Origin: Diplolepis rosae | Taxonomy: Eukaryota; Arthropoda; Insecta; Hymenoptera; Diplolepididae | DNA: 64,000 nucleotides | Reading direction: 5' to 3' | Assembly (NCBI GenBank): GCA_030998225.1 | Contig: JAPYXD010000463.1 | Coordinates: forward strand, 806,001 to 870,000 | In this document: positions 1 through 10,917 of the stretch, piece after piece | Position numbering within the stretch: position 1 is the stretch's first letter | Layout of the letters: each line of letters begins with the position of its first letter | The notes under the pieces: generated by a model | Databases searched by the model: none | The model's input: only the letters and a program-made list of their open reading frames with translations | Told to the model about the DNA's origin: nothing | Program-made: the position numbers and the translations under genes

Positions 1-1222
1 GAGATATTAATAATTAACTACATAATATAATAAAGATTAATGTCTCAATATTAATTAATTGTATCTACCTGTGCAATGAATTTCTTTTGCACCGCAATAA
101 ATGTCTCTCAAATACTTATCGCAAATAAATTCATCTGCAAACATTTTGTCTGATAGAAGTTAAAAAATAAATAAATGAAAGTGACTGAAAGAAAAAGGAG
201 ATGAGAAAGAATATTTTTTTAAATTTTGAATTGAAGTTAATGTGAGCTTGTTAAAATTGGATTGTCTTGAAGTGGAAAACAATGTCTGATTTCTAACAAT
301 TTTGTTATTAGAATACAGTTTTGGACTTTAAAAAAGAATATAAGTTCAGATTTTTTGTTAATTTAGATTCCTTACTTTTTAATGCTTATAGTTTTACCGA
401 ATTACATAGAATTCCTAAAGTAATAGAAATTAGAAACTTAAATTCATAATTTTACGAAAAATGAATTTCAAAATAAAATAATACAACGCAGATAAATAAA
501 AAAGAAGTAAATTGAAAAATTTGTCAAATATGTTATGTATACATAAATAGAAAAATAAGTAAAGTATATTAGTAGATAAAGAAATTTTTTCAGAGCACTT
601 ATCAGAGACGTCAACTATTTCACTGCTTTGAACTATAATATATTATAATAATATATTCTTAATATATTTCATTAATTATTAATTTATTTCATAGTACAAT
701 ATTAAGAAAATTATTAGTTCAAATTCCCAACAGTATTTTTGAAATGTTTATATTTTTAAAAAAGTTTGATTTAATTACAGCAGTAATATATAGTGTATAT
801 ACTATATTGTATTTATTGTAATATGTTATATAATATTAAAAATAATTAAATTTTATAATAACGACATTAATTATTAGTATTGATATTTAAATTTGACGCA
901 AAACAATTATAAAATAAAGAACATGACCCGAATAATGCAATTCCCGCCAGAATTTGGAAATTATATTTTTGCCTAAAGTGAATTTCTTAACCTTTTCGAA
1001 AAGAATAAATTTTTGTAAAAAATATGAAGATCTTATTAGATGATTATCATGTATAAGAAAATGCAATACAATAGTTTTTATTAGGAGAAAATTAAATTTT
1101 TATGCTTTTTCCCATGCATTGTTTTGAATCTAGTGCCTATGAACGGTCAGCGCCGCCACCGGCGGCAGTCAACTTTCACATAATTTTTTTCTTATGCATT
1201 TGGAGGCAAGATTCAGGGGGCT
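1..1222. other. AT-rich DNA, no gene seen
   Basis: This is very AT-rich sequence with short poly-A and poly-T runs. No reading frame of convincing length or composition is present on either strand. A small GC-rich island near 1,141-1,170 contains a CCGCCACCGGCGG dyad, but I can attach no function to it. Confidence 0.6.
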
Positions 1223-1382
1223 GGTAGGTATACATTGTACCATAGTTTTAGTTGCCCAAAGTTTCAATTGCCCATAAAATCACCAGAAGTCACTATATTT
1301 GAAAAGCCGTGTTTGACGAAGATTATGAAAGGAATGCGTTGGCAAAAATTGCAAGTATACATCAAATATGGGCGGTAGAGAG
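1223..1382 (+). repeat. Partial copy of the 1,571-1,904 MITE arm
   Basis: These ~160 bases repeat the left arm of the MITE at 1,571 in direct orientation, with only scattered substitutions. Both start with a TATACATTGTACCATAG block and run to GGTAGAGAGC. No inverted partner belongs to this copy, so it looks like a broken older copy or a tandem fragment. The short open frame that begins inside it (1,309) has no recognisable domain. Confidence 0.7.
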
Positions 1383-1570
1383 CTTCTACTCACACGCACC
1401 CCTATTGTGTGCCAACTCTATCTATAATAACTCCATGGGAGGGCAGTCCCACGACGACAAGAATAGGGGAATAAGATTTAGCGCCCTGATGACCTAAGCT
1501 CTAAACTTGAACTCAAATATAATCTATACTTTTCCATCGAACTCAAGAACGAAAGAGATACGCTCCGTGC

Positions 1571-1904
1571 GGGTAGTTATACATTGTACCATAGTTTTAG
1601 TTGCCGAAAGTTTCAATTGCCCATAAAATCACCAGAAGCCACAATATTTGAAAAGCAGTGTTTGACGAAGATTATGAAAGGAATGCGTTGACAAAAATTG
1701 CAAGTATACATCAAATATGGACGGTAGAGAGCGCTTCAGGGAAATGTACAGGAATTCTGCATTTTGCAATCCTCGCAGTTTTTGCCAACACATTCCTTTC
1801 ATAATCTTCGTCTAACACTGCTTTTGAAATATAGTGACGTCTGGTGATTTCATGGGCAATTGAAACTTTGGGCAACTAAAACTATGGTACAATGTATACC
1901 TACC
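1571..1904. mobile_element. 334-bp MITE with 8-bp target duplication
   Basis: The element has ~130-bp inverted arms (1,571-1,727 and about 1,775-1,904) whose tips read GGGTAG... and ...CTACC. It is flanked by the direct repeat CTCCGTGC at 1,563-1,570 and 1,905-1,912. An 8-bp duplication with inverted tips is what hAT-type transposases leave, so I infer a non-autonomous hAT-like MITE; the family assignment is not proven. No coding capacity is present. The 5' arm is also represented as a lone fragment at 1,223. Confidence 0.75.
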
Positions 1905-2055
1905 CTCCGTGCGAAGTCATGGTAGGGAGAGTCAGATCGACGCCAGCGTACGCAGTGGATAATTTTGGCGTTAAAGGAGGCTGTTTTATATTTCCGAGCA
2001 ATAAAAATACACATGCAAATCTAAATTTTGTTTTAATTTTAAAAATATAGCTAAA

Positions 2056-2193
2056 ATGAGCCAACGAAGCTGTTGTGTTGTGAATTGTAAAAATACAAGC
2101 AGGAAAAGTGAGTGTAAATTTTACAAATTTCCAACGTCTGAATGGAAAATAAATCAAAGGAATAAGTGGGTAGCTGCAGTATATATTTTTTAA
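2056..2193 (+). pseudogene. THAP-domain zinc-finger fragment (N-terminal exon)
   Basis: Reading from the ATG at 2,056 gives a 45-residue frame, too short for length-based gene finding. It contains the front half of a THAP zinc finger: Cys7-x3-Cys11, then FYKFP (residues 22-26) and a Trp (residue 38) followed by VAAV. THAP domains have the order C-x2-4-C ... F-x-x-FP ... W, with a later C-x2-H that is not present here. After the codon for Ala41 the sequence reads GCA|GTATAT, a plausible 5' splice site, so this may be exon 1 of a THAP gene or of a P-element-like transposase (many carry an N-terminal THAP). No downstream exon is visible, and a MITE begins 77 bases later. It may equally be a stranded fragment. 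The domain call is fairly firm; gene status is uncertain. Confidence 0.55.
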
Positions 2194-2269
2194 GCTGTAA
2201 CAAGTAATAATTGTAAAATTTATTCATCTAATTTATCATAATTTAGTATTTGATATAATATTAATATAT

Positions 2270-2740
2270 TTATGTGCCTCAGCCGCGGAAACTCGTTTTT
2301 CTGTTACAGCTGAGAGTAAAGCAATGTTGTATATTCTGTTACAGAGGAATACAATGTAGAAATTGAACTGCGCATGTGCATTATAGTCTTACAGCGGAAC
2401 GCAATCTATTCCTTATTCTTCTTACTTCTTCTTCGTACAGCGTTAGCACTGACTACTACACAAGACCGATAAAATCAAAATGGCTACAATAAGTACTAGA
2501 TTAGATTCCAATGTACGCATAAAAACTCGTATCCGCACCACAGTCACATAAAATAGAATATGTGCCAATGCACACAATTCGGGATATTGCGAGACTCGCG
2601 ACAATGCTCGCAGGACTGATTGCGCCTCGGATTCGTCTCGACTATGCCTCACCTACGCCTCGACTATGCCTTGGCTTCGATCTCCTGCGAGCATTGTCGC
2701 TCGTCACGCAATCACCCTCATTGTGTGCCTAGGCACATAA
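2270..2740. mobile_element. MITE, TTATGTGCC-tipped family, copy 1
   Basis: The left tip TTATGTGCC (2,270-2,278) and right tip GGCACATAA (2,732-2,740) are exact inverted repeats. A second copy lies at 55,237-55,705 with the same ends and shared interior blocks, such as the TTGAACTGCGCATG segment and the TTCGTACAGCGTTAGCA segment. Two dispersed copies with matching ends support a mobile element. No open frame has a known domain. The target duplication is not clear in either copy. Confidence 0.65.
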
Positions 2741-2849
2741 TATACTATTATTTAACTTAACATACACCTAAACTTGAAGCAGTGTGACAGATTTGAAACC
2801 GACGCAGTCACAACTACAGAAGCACCTCCTGTCAGTGCGAAGGGAGTAG

Positions 2850-4250
2850 GGAAAGGCGGTGGCGCGCGCTGCCTCTCTTTCTTCCTCGTCGCTCTTGCAC
2901 GCGAGAACGACTCGACCCACTTCTCCTTTTTCTCCTCGCCTCCTTCTTGAAATGCTATTTTTAGATTTCACGCTTTCGGTATTTCGGATATCGAGTCGAA
3001 ATTGAGAATTGTATTTCTCTGGACTCCGCACAAAAGAGGCGCGAAGCAGACGACAATTTCAAATTTACGAAATATGTTATTTAAGATACGACACTTTTTT
3101 TCCCGATATTTTGTAAAAAATCTGCCTGAAATAAACATCTAAAAAATCGTGTAAACTTTTAAAAGCATTTGTACACTTTAAAAGTAAATTTTTACTAGAA
3201 TTTGACGCCAATAAATGTTCAAAATTATAATCAATATATATTTTTATATTCGAATTTCCATACTTCTTATCAATTTTGTAAATTAAAAAAAAATTTCAGT
3301 CAGAGAGATATTTTCTATTAAAAAGAGATAAACATAAAATTCAAGTTTAAAATTTACATTCTCAGTTTTATGTTAGAAATATTTTCATTTTTTTCAAATT
3401 TTCAAACACAGACTTTTCATTTAAAAAATGACATGCTCTACAAAAAGGAAAAATTTTCTAATAGAAATGGATAAATTAAAAGCTAAAACATGTGTTCATT
3501 GATATCTTCAAATGAACATGTAAATATTTATCGATATCAAATTTGACATTAAATTTTTTGTTCAAAGTGTTTAAATCTTGTTACAATTTGACAAGATTAT
3601 ATGGACGAGTTCAATCTTTTAAATGAAATATCTTGTTATTTTTAACTTGTCTGTTCTTCTGAAATCGGGGGAAGATTTAAACAGTAAAAAAAAATATCCA
3701 ATGGAATTCAAGGTCAATAAATGCTCAAAGTTCTATATCAAGATTATAATTACTAAATTTTGAAGCTTTGTAAATAAACTAATTAAGACAGAAAGTAATT
3801 CAGCTCTGTAGAGTATTTTTATATTTTGAATTCAAAATCTGTGCTTAGGCCACAAAAAAATAAGATAAACATTTTTTCACCATAAAACTAAGAATGTAGA
3901 TTTTAAATTTATTATGTCATATATTTATCTCTTCTTAATGGAAAATACTCTGCACATAATTCTCTGTTTCGATATTTTTTATATGTACGAGAATATTTAA
4001 GAAATTCATAAGTATTTCACCATTTTATGAAAATTAAAAATTTCCAAATAACAATTTGATTGACAAAGCTAAAAATTCGTCAATAATTGATATATTGTAT
4101 TGTAAGTTTAAACATAGGACGACTTAAAATTTCATAATGACATTATCTTTCAAGTACTTCTTCACTTTTGAAAATTCTTTCAGAGGTTTATTTCAGGTGA
4201 GTGACTTTTCCTTTTTTTAATGAAAAATTTTATAATTCTAAATTTGACTA
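2850..4250 (+). repeat. Dispersed repeat family B, copy 1
   Basis: From about 2,850 the sequence matches 17,860-19,140 over more than a kilobase: a GC-rich head containing TTCTTCCTCGTCGCTCTTGC, then an AT-rich body including the CATGTAAATATTTATCGATAT block. Other copies are at 9,060-9,340 plus 10,465-10,780 (interrupted), 16,110-17,430 (reverse) and 46,180-47,790 (reverse). The tail at 3,790-3,960 partly repeats 3,300-3,440 in reverse. Short open frames in the head recur in each copy but match no known protein. The class is unknown; it is probably non-autonomous. Confidence 0.6.
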
Positions 4251-4837
4251 AACTGTGTGACGTATTATGTGAACGGCCCCTAATATTGTAAATTTATTTC
4301 CAAACACTATGAATTGCAATAGTGAAGGTTTCATAAAAATAAACTTCGAAAAATGTCAAGTTTTATCGTAATTCAATATCAAAAAAATTTTTTTTATAGC
4401 CATTATATTAAATTCAAACATAAAGAACAAGTAATTCAAGTTTTCTTCGCGTTAATTACGCTTTGGTTTAAATAATTGTTTGGCAGTTTCGGGACAGTTT
4501 ATGCACTTTTTTAAGTGCTCTATTTGTCGAGTGTCATGCTTTCTATACATCTGATCACAGTATTTGCACTCAAAAGAAGCTTTATTTTGTTTATCAATAA
4601 TTTTTTTTTTAAATTCCATACTATATTCTTTTTTTTTCCATTTTTATTGCGCACGTTACACGAACTTCCAGAACAAAGCATTTATCAAAAACAATTGAAA
4701 GCTTGAACCGATACGGAAAAATATTTTTAAATTCTCATAAATTCTCGAAGAGCACATTTATTAGAGAAATTCTCAGTCATATTCCCGTGCTCCCAGACAT
4801 ATTCTCGGTCACATAAACTCTTTAGAACTCTAATTGA
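4251..4837. other. AT-rich spacer, no gene seen
   Basis: I find no supported gene here. The 63-codon frame at 4,515 is hydrophobic and low-complexity, as expected by chance in T-rich DNA. There are CTC/GAG-rich short repeats (TTCTCAGTCATATTC and similar) at 4,750-4,810. Confidence 0.5.
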
Positions 4838-4924
4838 CATACGAAGAATTTAATAAAAAAATTTTTAAAATATATTATTTAATGCCATAAACAAATAAAA
4901 GAGATCAGACTTTAAATAATAATA

Positions 4925-6790
4925 CAGTAAAACCTATCGTAGCCAACACTCTCTTAACGAACATCCCACTCTGACGCTTCACATTATTGGTCGAGAAATG
5001 TGCATGGTCAGGGCCGTCTTAAACACCGTCTTTTGAGGGTCCTCATATTTTTGTAAAAAATCTTAGTAATTTTTTTTTTCAATGAATATTTAAAATGAAA
5101 TATTAATTTAATTAGTGATTATATTTGAATTATAAATTTTAATTACAATTTAACTTCGAAAAATTGGAGAATTTTCATAACCAATTATATTTCAACTTAT
5201 TAAGATCTTAAATATATATGTACAGTCGTGCAACACAACCTCAACTGTCATCTATACATTTTCCACTAAAAGCACTAAGTATTCCTTATAGTTTTTTATC
5301 GACTGAATTTATGCATGAAATTTTTAATTTTTCTGGACCTCGCGCTTCGCGCTCGCTATTGTGCTCTTCACATACATTCAAGTTTATTTATTATAATTTG
5401 ATACTGAAGCTCAAACCAATTTTATAATATTAAAGATGATGTAAATTACTCATTTTCTCAAATTCACTAAAATTTCTTTTTCAGTTTAAGTGAAACAGGA
5501 AATTCAATTTACTTAAGGCTCTATCAGCCTTAAGGAACACATTCTCATCATGGTGCTCGCGCTTCGCGCTCGATTTTCTGTATACATTTCAGTAACTTTT
5601 TAATAAATTACATGATTAAAATAATTTATTTTCTTCCAAATATCTCAAAAAGAAAAAACAATCGTAGACTTTATTTAAGGAAACGATTTTGCAGAACAAC
5701 GCTTATTTCGTATCTCACATATTTTGGTGAAAAAAATCGAATTTTTAAAATCAAAACATAAAATATACATCCTGTCCCAAAATGTCTTAATGAGAATTTG
5801 TAGACTTCATTTAGGCAAATAATTTTTCATCTAAACGTTTTTTATGTATCTCATATATTTTGTCTAAAAAATGGAATTCTTGAATTTTAATCGTATTTTT
5901 TGGAATTGAAACAAAAAATATGTTTTTTCATAAACTGTGTGAGACAAAACTTGTACATGTTTTTGAAACGAACAACTTTGTATTCTTACGTTGTTTTCGT
6001 ATTTCACATATTATTGTTAAAAAATTGAATTTTGGATTTTCAATATTTTTTTTTTAAATTAAAAAGAAAAATATGCATCTTATGAAAAAATGTTACATTT
6101 CAAATTTGTGGGTCCTTATGTGGAAAATAATATTGTATCTTAACGTTTTTTCGTATCTCGTATAATTTAACTGGAAAATGGAATTTTTATATTTACTTTT
6201 TTCAAGTTTTAATATGCTGTAACATTTCTAATTTTGATCAAATCAAAAAATTTTATTAGGATAATTTGTAGAGATTTATGAGCACTATCTAAAACCAGTA
6301 TTGAAATTTTTTATTTTTTCAAAAAATTATTTTCAAAAACACAAAAGTAGTGCTCAACCACTCAATTTTGATTGGATGTGGCTGGTTAACGAACTTGTCC
6401 TTACTTTTTCGGCTCCGATAAAGTGTACCAAAGCTCAATTCAATCTGATAATTCTATCGAGAGTTATGCCGCACACGACCTACTACAGACAGACAGACAG
6501 ACAGACACTTTCGTAAAAACCCTTTTTTCTGACTCAGGGGGTCTCAAAACGTAAAGATTTGATGAAAATTTCGAAAGTCATTTTTCACATAAAACCAATA
6601 TCTTCTCATCCATGATGAGAATGTAAAAATATGTACAAGCCGGTACATGTGTGTTACTAAACACAGGGGCACCTGTTGCCACAGCACTGAACCAAGCTAG
6701 TAATAAGTCCCTAGCAATTATCGCATGTCATTGGTACCCATCGTAGCCGAACTTGTCTCCCATATGTGTCGGCTACGATAGGTTTTACTG
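4925..6790. mobile_element. Pogo/Tigger-like non-autonomous insertion with TA duplication
   Basis: Tips are CAGTAAAACCTATCGTAGCC (4,925 on) and its inverse ending at 6,790, flanked by TA on both sides (4,923-4,924; 6,791-6,792). CAGT-starting tips with a TA duplication are typical of the pogo branch of Tc1/mariner. Removing it rejoins the two parts of the fold-back arm, which gives a second line of evidence. The interior holds repeat family D rather than a transposase, so it is non-autonomous or carries a later insertion. Confidence 0.75.
5640..6640 (+). repeat. Repeat family D with ~150-bp internal periodicity
   Basis: A phrase like CGTATCTCACATATTTT recurs at about 5,709, 5,837, 5,998 and 6,149, so the family is an old tandem array of ~130-160-bp units. 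It ends with a GACA microsatellite (6,486-6,508) and a CTGACTCAGGGGG segment. Other copies or parts lie at 12,415-12,575 (reverse), 14,995-15,420 (reverse), 19,290-19,690, 20,583-20,755, 45,304-45,830 and 63,270-64,000 (reverse). No coding domain was found. Confidence 0.65.
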
Positions 6791-8670
6791 TATTATTTAA
6801 ATATTTTAAATTAAATTTTCCCCTTTTTATTCATATTTATCTCGCACAAAAACTATTTTGAAACATTCAGCTGATATTAGAATTTAAATATTAACATCTC
6901 TTTTATTCCTTTTTGGCATTGAATAATAACTTTTTAAAAATTTTTATATTTAATTGTCTACATATCTCTGCATTTATATTATTTGTTTGAGGTAAAATTA
7001 AGTTGAAAAATGGAAAAAAATGAAAAATTCTGAACAAGGAACATAGTTGATGAGAGTTGTAATTAGCTGGAAATCATTATGAATAATTAAAGAAAATAGA
7101 ATATAAAATAAGGTGAATATAATTTTTTTTTCTAAATAGTTAACTGACATTAATAAAAACAGTATAATAAGAACAATTAAATTTTTTTTTTATTTTAAAA
7201 TCCAAAAGTAGTCTATCTATGTCCGTTTTCATCCTCTCTAACATTCACGAAATGTGAAAGTTGAAATTTAGGGAAACAAAAAGTTGTAAAAATTCAAAGT
7301 ATTTTCATACCTAAAAAGCGGATCCTACAAATTGTGAAAATTAATTATTAGAAACAAAATAGAAAATATGTAACTTAGAAATACATTAAAAGTATTTTTA
7401 TATTTTTTTATGAATGATTTCACGAATTTGAACTTTTACAACTTTGTTTCCCTACATTTAAACTTTTACAGCATCCAGGTAAAAATGATTACAGTTTCTT
7501 TCATATACATCGGATATTTTCCGTAAATCTACCTTTGTGATAGATGAACACAAATTTTGAGAAGTTCATTGCTTTAGGTGTTATTAAAAATAGTTTTAAT
7601 TAATGTGCTACTTGAGAAGAGTAGCAAGTTTATATGAATAATTGGGTCCAGTTTCTACTTGTTTGTATCCAAAGTACATAAAATGTTGTTTCCAAAATTT
7701 CGTGAATGTTAGAGAGGATGAAAACGGACGTAGAAAGACTACTTTTGGATTTGAAATGGAAAAAAATGTAATTGTTCTTATTATACTGTTTTTATTAATG
7801 TTAGTTAACTATTTAAAAAAAAAATTATATTCACCTTATTTTATATTCTATTTTCTTTAATTATTCATAATGATTTCCAACTAATTACAATTCTCATCAA
7901 CTATGTTCCTTGTTCAGAATTTTTCATTTTTTTTCCATTTTTCAACTTAATTTTACCTCAAACAAATAATATAAATGCAGTGATATGTAGAGAATTAAAT
8001 ATAAAAAATTTAAAAAAGTTATTATTCAATGCCAAAAAGGAATAAAAGAGATATTAATATTTAAATTCTAATATCAGCTGAATGTTTCAAAATAGTTTTT
8101 GTACGAGATAAATATGAATAAAAAGGGGAAGATGTAATTTAAAATATTGAAATAATGTTATTATTTAAAGTCTGATCTCTTTTATTTGTTTAGGCCATTA
8201 AATAATATATTTAAAAATTTTTTTTATTAAATTCTTCGTATGTTACTGTGTATTTTCAGGGAGTGATGGTACAGTTAGCGCCGCGTGTGACGATTCGGCA
8301 AACTAACTCAGGAATTCAACTTATGACACTGAGGGGGTCAAGTTAGAATCGTGAAATACGGGCTGATGCACACGGCTGCTCACGGCTGCTTGAAGTCATA
8401 GAAGCTATATTATTTGTTTAAAGTATTGCTGATGTCAGTTCCAGTAAAACTTCGCTTAAATAATATCTCTTCATCTTTACCATTACTTAAACTTTCAGTT
8501 TTCTAAATTTTCAGTATTATTTTCATCATTGAGTTCTTCGGCAATCACAGACTTATATAAAGCATTTAAATAATTTTTAAAATAAAATTCTTCAGCCTTC
8601 AATAATGCTGTTTGTAGAAATTTGTCATCACGGTGTGATGTCTGTTTTGATCTGTCATTAATTTAACCTT

Positions 8671-8852
8671 ACCCAGTAAGAAAGTGGGCATTGAATGGCA
8701 TTGAAATGTCATGACCTAGAAAGAAACGGAATCGAGAATGAAACTTTTGAATGTATTTTAATTCTTAGTCATTCAATAGTTTCATTGTCGATTCCGTTTC
8801 TTTCTAGATCTTGACATTTCAATGCCATTCATTTCCCACCTTCTTACTGGGT
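8671..8852. mobile_element. 182-bp hairpin MITE
   Basis: ACCCAGTAAG at 8,671 is matched by its inverse CTTACTGGGT ending at 8,852, and the two halves pair almost throughout, including CGGAATCGA...TCGATTCCG and a shared GCCATTGAATG-type block. The structure is a near-complete hairpin with a loop of about 45 bases. Such short palindromes are usually MITEs. The surrounding sequence (8,379-9,060) holds nothing else that I recognise. Confidence 0.65.
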
Positions 8853-9059
8853 ATATTTACTGGTTTCTATATCATTTTTGTTATGAATAATACTTACTTT
8901 TTACTGCTGATTTCACACAAATACTTCGCAAGGAAAAACGATTGAATTTTAAAGTTTATTAAATTGTTGTTTTTTATTGATAATAAACATTTTTATAAAT
9001 AAGCCCTATTATAATACATTGTAAAAGCTCTCGAACCAGTCAGAAGCGCGTCATGTCAG

Positions 9060-9340
9060 TTTATCCTTACTATTCGCTTGGGTTTCACGCTGTCGGTTGT
9101 CCAGTTAAAATCAGAAATTGTATTTCTCTCGACCTCGTGCATAGGAGGCGCGAAATAGACGCCGAATTCAAAAGTACGGAATATATCATTAAGAAAATTA
9201 CACTTATTTTCTATATACGTTGAAAAATATTGATCTGAAATAAGTATCTAAAAGATATTGTGAAATTTTAAGATTATTTAAAGATTTATTGCTACATTTT
9301 AAAAAGTTCATTGTGACTTTTTATAACGAAAGCCATATAA
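9060..9340 (+). repeat. Repeat family B fragment, left of an insertion
   Basis: The sequence follows the same order as 47,780 down to about 47,560 on the other strand: the TCGACCTCGTGCAT block, the CGCGAAATAGACG block, then an AT-rich body. Family-B-like sequence resumes at 10,465, so the material in between is an insertion. Confidence 0.55.
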
Positions 9341-9361
9341 ATATAAAATCAAGTAGGACCA

Positions 9362-10460
9362 ATGTTACGAGCCGCGGAACGTCCAACTTACGCGACGCGT
9401 GTAATTGGTGGATTCTTGCTCGGTGTTAAACTTTAAAAAGAACCGGGAAAATACGAATTTGGAGAATAATTAAAACACAAAGCTCGGGTAAAAATTGATA
9501 TTTAATGAATTTACTTTATGTATTAACGTTTGTAAATATAAACGTTAAGTCTGGACTTCGACAAAGTAAAAACCCCTTTCACAACTCTCCCCCACGCATC
9601 CCCTCTCTCTCAATTTCATACGCTGGCCCTCGCTAGGCCCAGCCCAACTTCCCGGAGAAGCTCGACCAGGGAAAACCGAGTCCGGAGAAGCCCGATTCAG
9701 AAAACCCCAGTCCCAGCCTCTCTCCTCTCAGCTGCAAGTTTTTATGGTGCTTGCAGTGAAAACGCAAGAGAAGGCAGTAAAACAGTAAATCTTAAAGGAT
9801 TACTTTTTACTTCCTTCTGGCGACCAGACATACTATTTTAAATCTTTTTAGGTCTACGTGATTAACTAGTTTCTATACTTGTTTACCTAGCCATTCAATT
9901 TAGTTTTTGCCTATCTAGAATATAAATGCATATTCCCTCTATAAATCCCTAGTTCTATCCTAACTTAATTTATTTAAATCCTACCGTCCAGACTTAACCT
10001 TTTCTTATCCTTAAAACTAGTATACATAGAAATGATATATAACTTACAGAGAAATCTTAAGACTAATTTACAATTTACAATTTACAATACTTTCTAAAGC
10101 CGAACCAAATGTTTTACGGCTGCGAAAATACAATTATGAAGCTTATATTTAAATCTATTATTTATAACTAATATCTATAGGTAGAAAGTTTCTACGATTC
10201 TCCCAAGGTCTTCTTTTTATGATTTTCAGCTCCTTTCCGTGGGAAACTCATTTCTTTAGATAAGACATGAGTTTCCTTAATTTAAACATATTTTTATTTG
10301 TTACGAAATTCATAATCCCGCGAGTTTAATTCGATAGGTCGATTACATAATCGACTTCGAGCGAGACTTTATAGTCGCACGTTTCACCAAGTTACTACTA
10401 GCGCCACCGCACGGTCGTTTTTAACAGATGGACCATTTTCAACTCTCGGAGTCACGGGGC
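9362..10460. mobile_element. GC-richer insertion, possible LTR-type sequence
   Basis: This 1.1-kb block interrupts family B; the comparison copy at 47,400-47,780 lacks it. It starts TGTTACGAGCCGCGG and contains a pyrimidine-rich, gene-poor stretch with CCGGAGAAG repeats near 9,650-9,690. The TGTTACG start resembles the inverse of the TAACA end of the solo LTR at 30,638, suggesting a solo LTR in reverse orientation. I could not fix the other end or a target duplication, so the class is tentative. Confidence 0.35.
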
Positions 10461-10464
10461 TGCG

Positions 10465-10780
10465 CTTAAAGATTCGAAACAAAATAACGATTTCAGAATT
10501 TTTTTTTTTTATATTATGTAGAGAATATTTTATAATAAGATAGTATTCAAGATGAAATACAAGTTTCAAAAATGAAGGGTTTGAACATTTTTAGAATAGG
10601 TAACATCTTTTGTATGAAAATTTCGATAAATAAATGTAAATGAAGTGTTTGCTGATTTAGGGTAGTTCATCCACAAAAATTAGACTTCAGGCAAAAATAG
10701 ATAATTTTTTTTCAGGTATAGCTATATTATTATTGAAGAGATCATTTAGAAGAAAATAGATTAGTTTCCAAGAAAAAAAA
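10465..10780 (+). repeat. Repeat family B fragment, right of the insertion
   Basis: This part is the reverse complement of about 47,520 to 47,220, starting at GCTTAAAGATTCGAAAC and including the TAGGGTAGTTCATCCACAAAAATTA-type block. It ends just before a PLE-end fragment at 10,793. Confidence 0.55.
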
Positions 10781-10792
10781 TTAAGTCATGTA

Positions 10793-10917
10793 GGGTTGGT
10801 TTAGTCGGTCGTACGGTCATTAAATAAAATTTCTATAAAATCTCCCTCGTTATATTTATTAAATTCTGCAACGTTTACACCTTACTGCAGGTCTTTTTCA
10901 AGAAATATGTTTGTCAC
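10793..10917 (-). repeat. PLE-end fragment, family 2
   Basis: On the minus strand this is a degraded copy of the family-2 end seen at 14,640-14,993 and 20,757-20,870: a hammerhead-like motif, a spacer, then the GACCG...CGAC...AACC terminal block (here with several changes). It abuts the family-1b end that starts at 10,918, so two PLE-derived pieces are stacked. Confidence 0.5.
10863..10906 (-). ncRNA. Degenerate family-2 hammerhead-like motif
   Basis: On the minus strand the order is a stem I strand TTCT, then TTGAAAAAGACC, a GCAGT loop, GG, then TAAACGTT and the stem I partner AGAA. The expected GAAAC is TAAAC here, so this copy is probably inactive. It is recognised by alignment to the copies at 14,851 and 20,824. 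Confidence 0.35.

Larger units (their letters stand above)
4838..8378. mobile_element. Long-arm fold-back element A, copy 1 (interrupted)
   Basis: Left-arm sequence at 4,838-4,923 and 6,791-7,255 is the reverse complement of 7,690-8,270. The ~440-bp spacer in between is not palindromic. A second copy lies at 56,090-58,420. The right end reads ...CTGATGCACACGGCTG (to 8,378), the same tip as in copy 2, preceded by the GCGCCGCGTGTGACG block. The extreme left tip is missing in this copy, which starts at CATACGAAGAATTT. The element carries no recognisable protein. A TA-flanked pogo-like insertion sits in its left arm. Confidence 0.75.

Noticed and set aside
1309..1497. 62-codon frame starting inside the MITE fragment
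   Set aside because: It begins within repeat sequence, uses a non-conserved continuation and has no domain.
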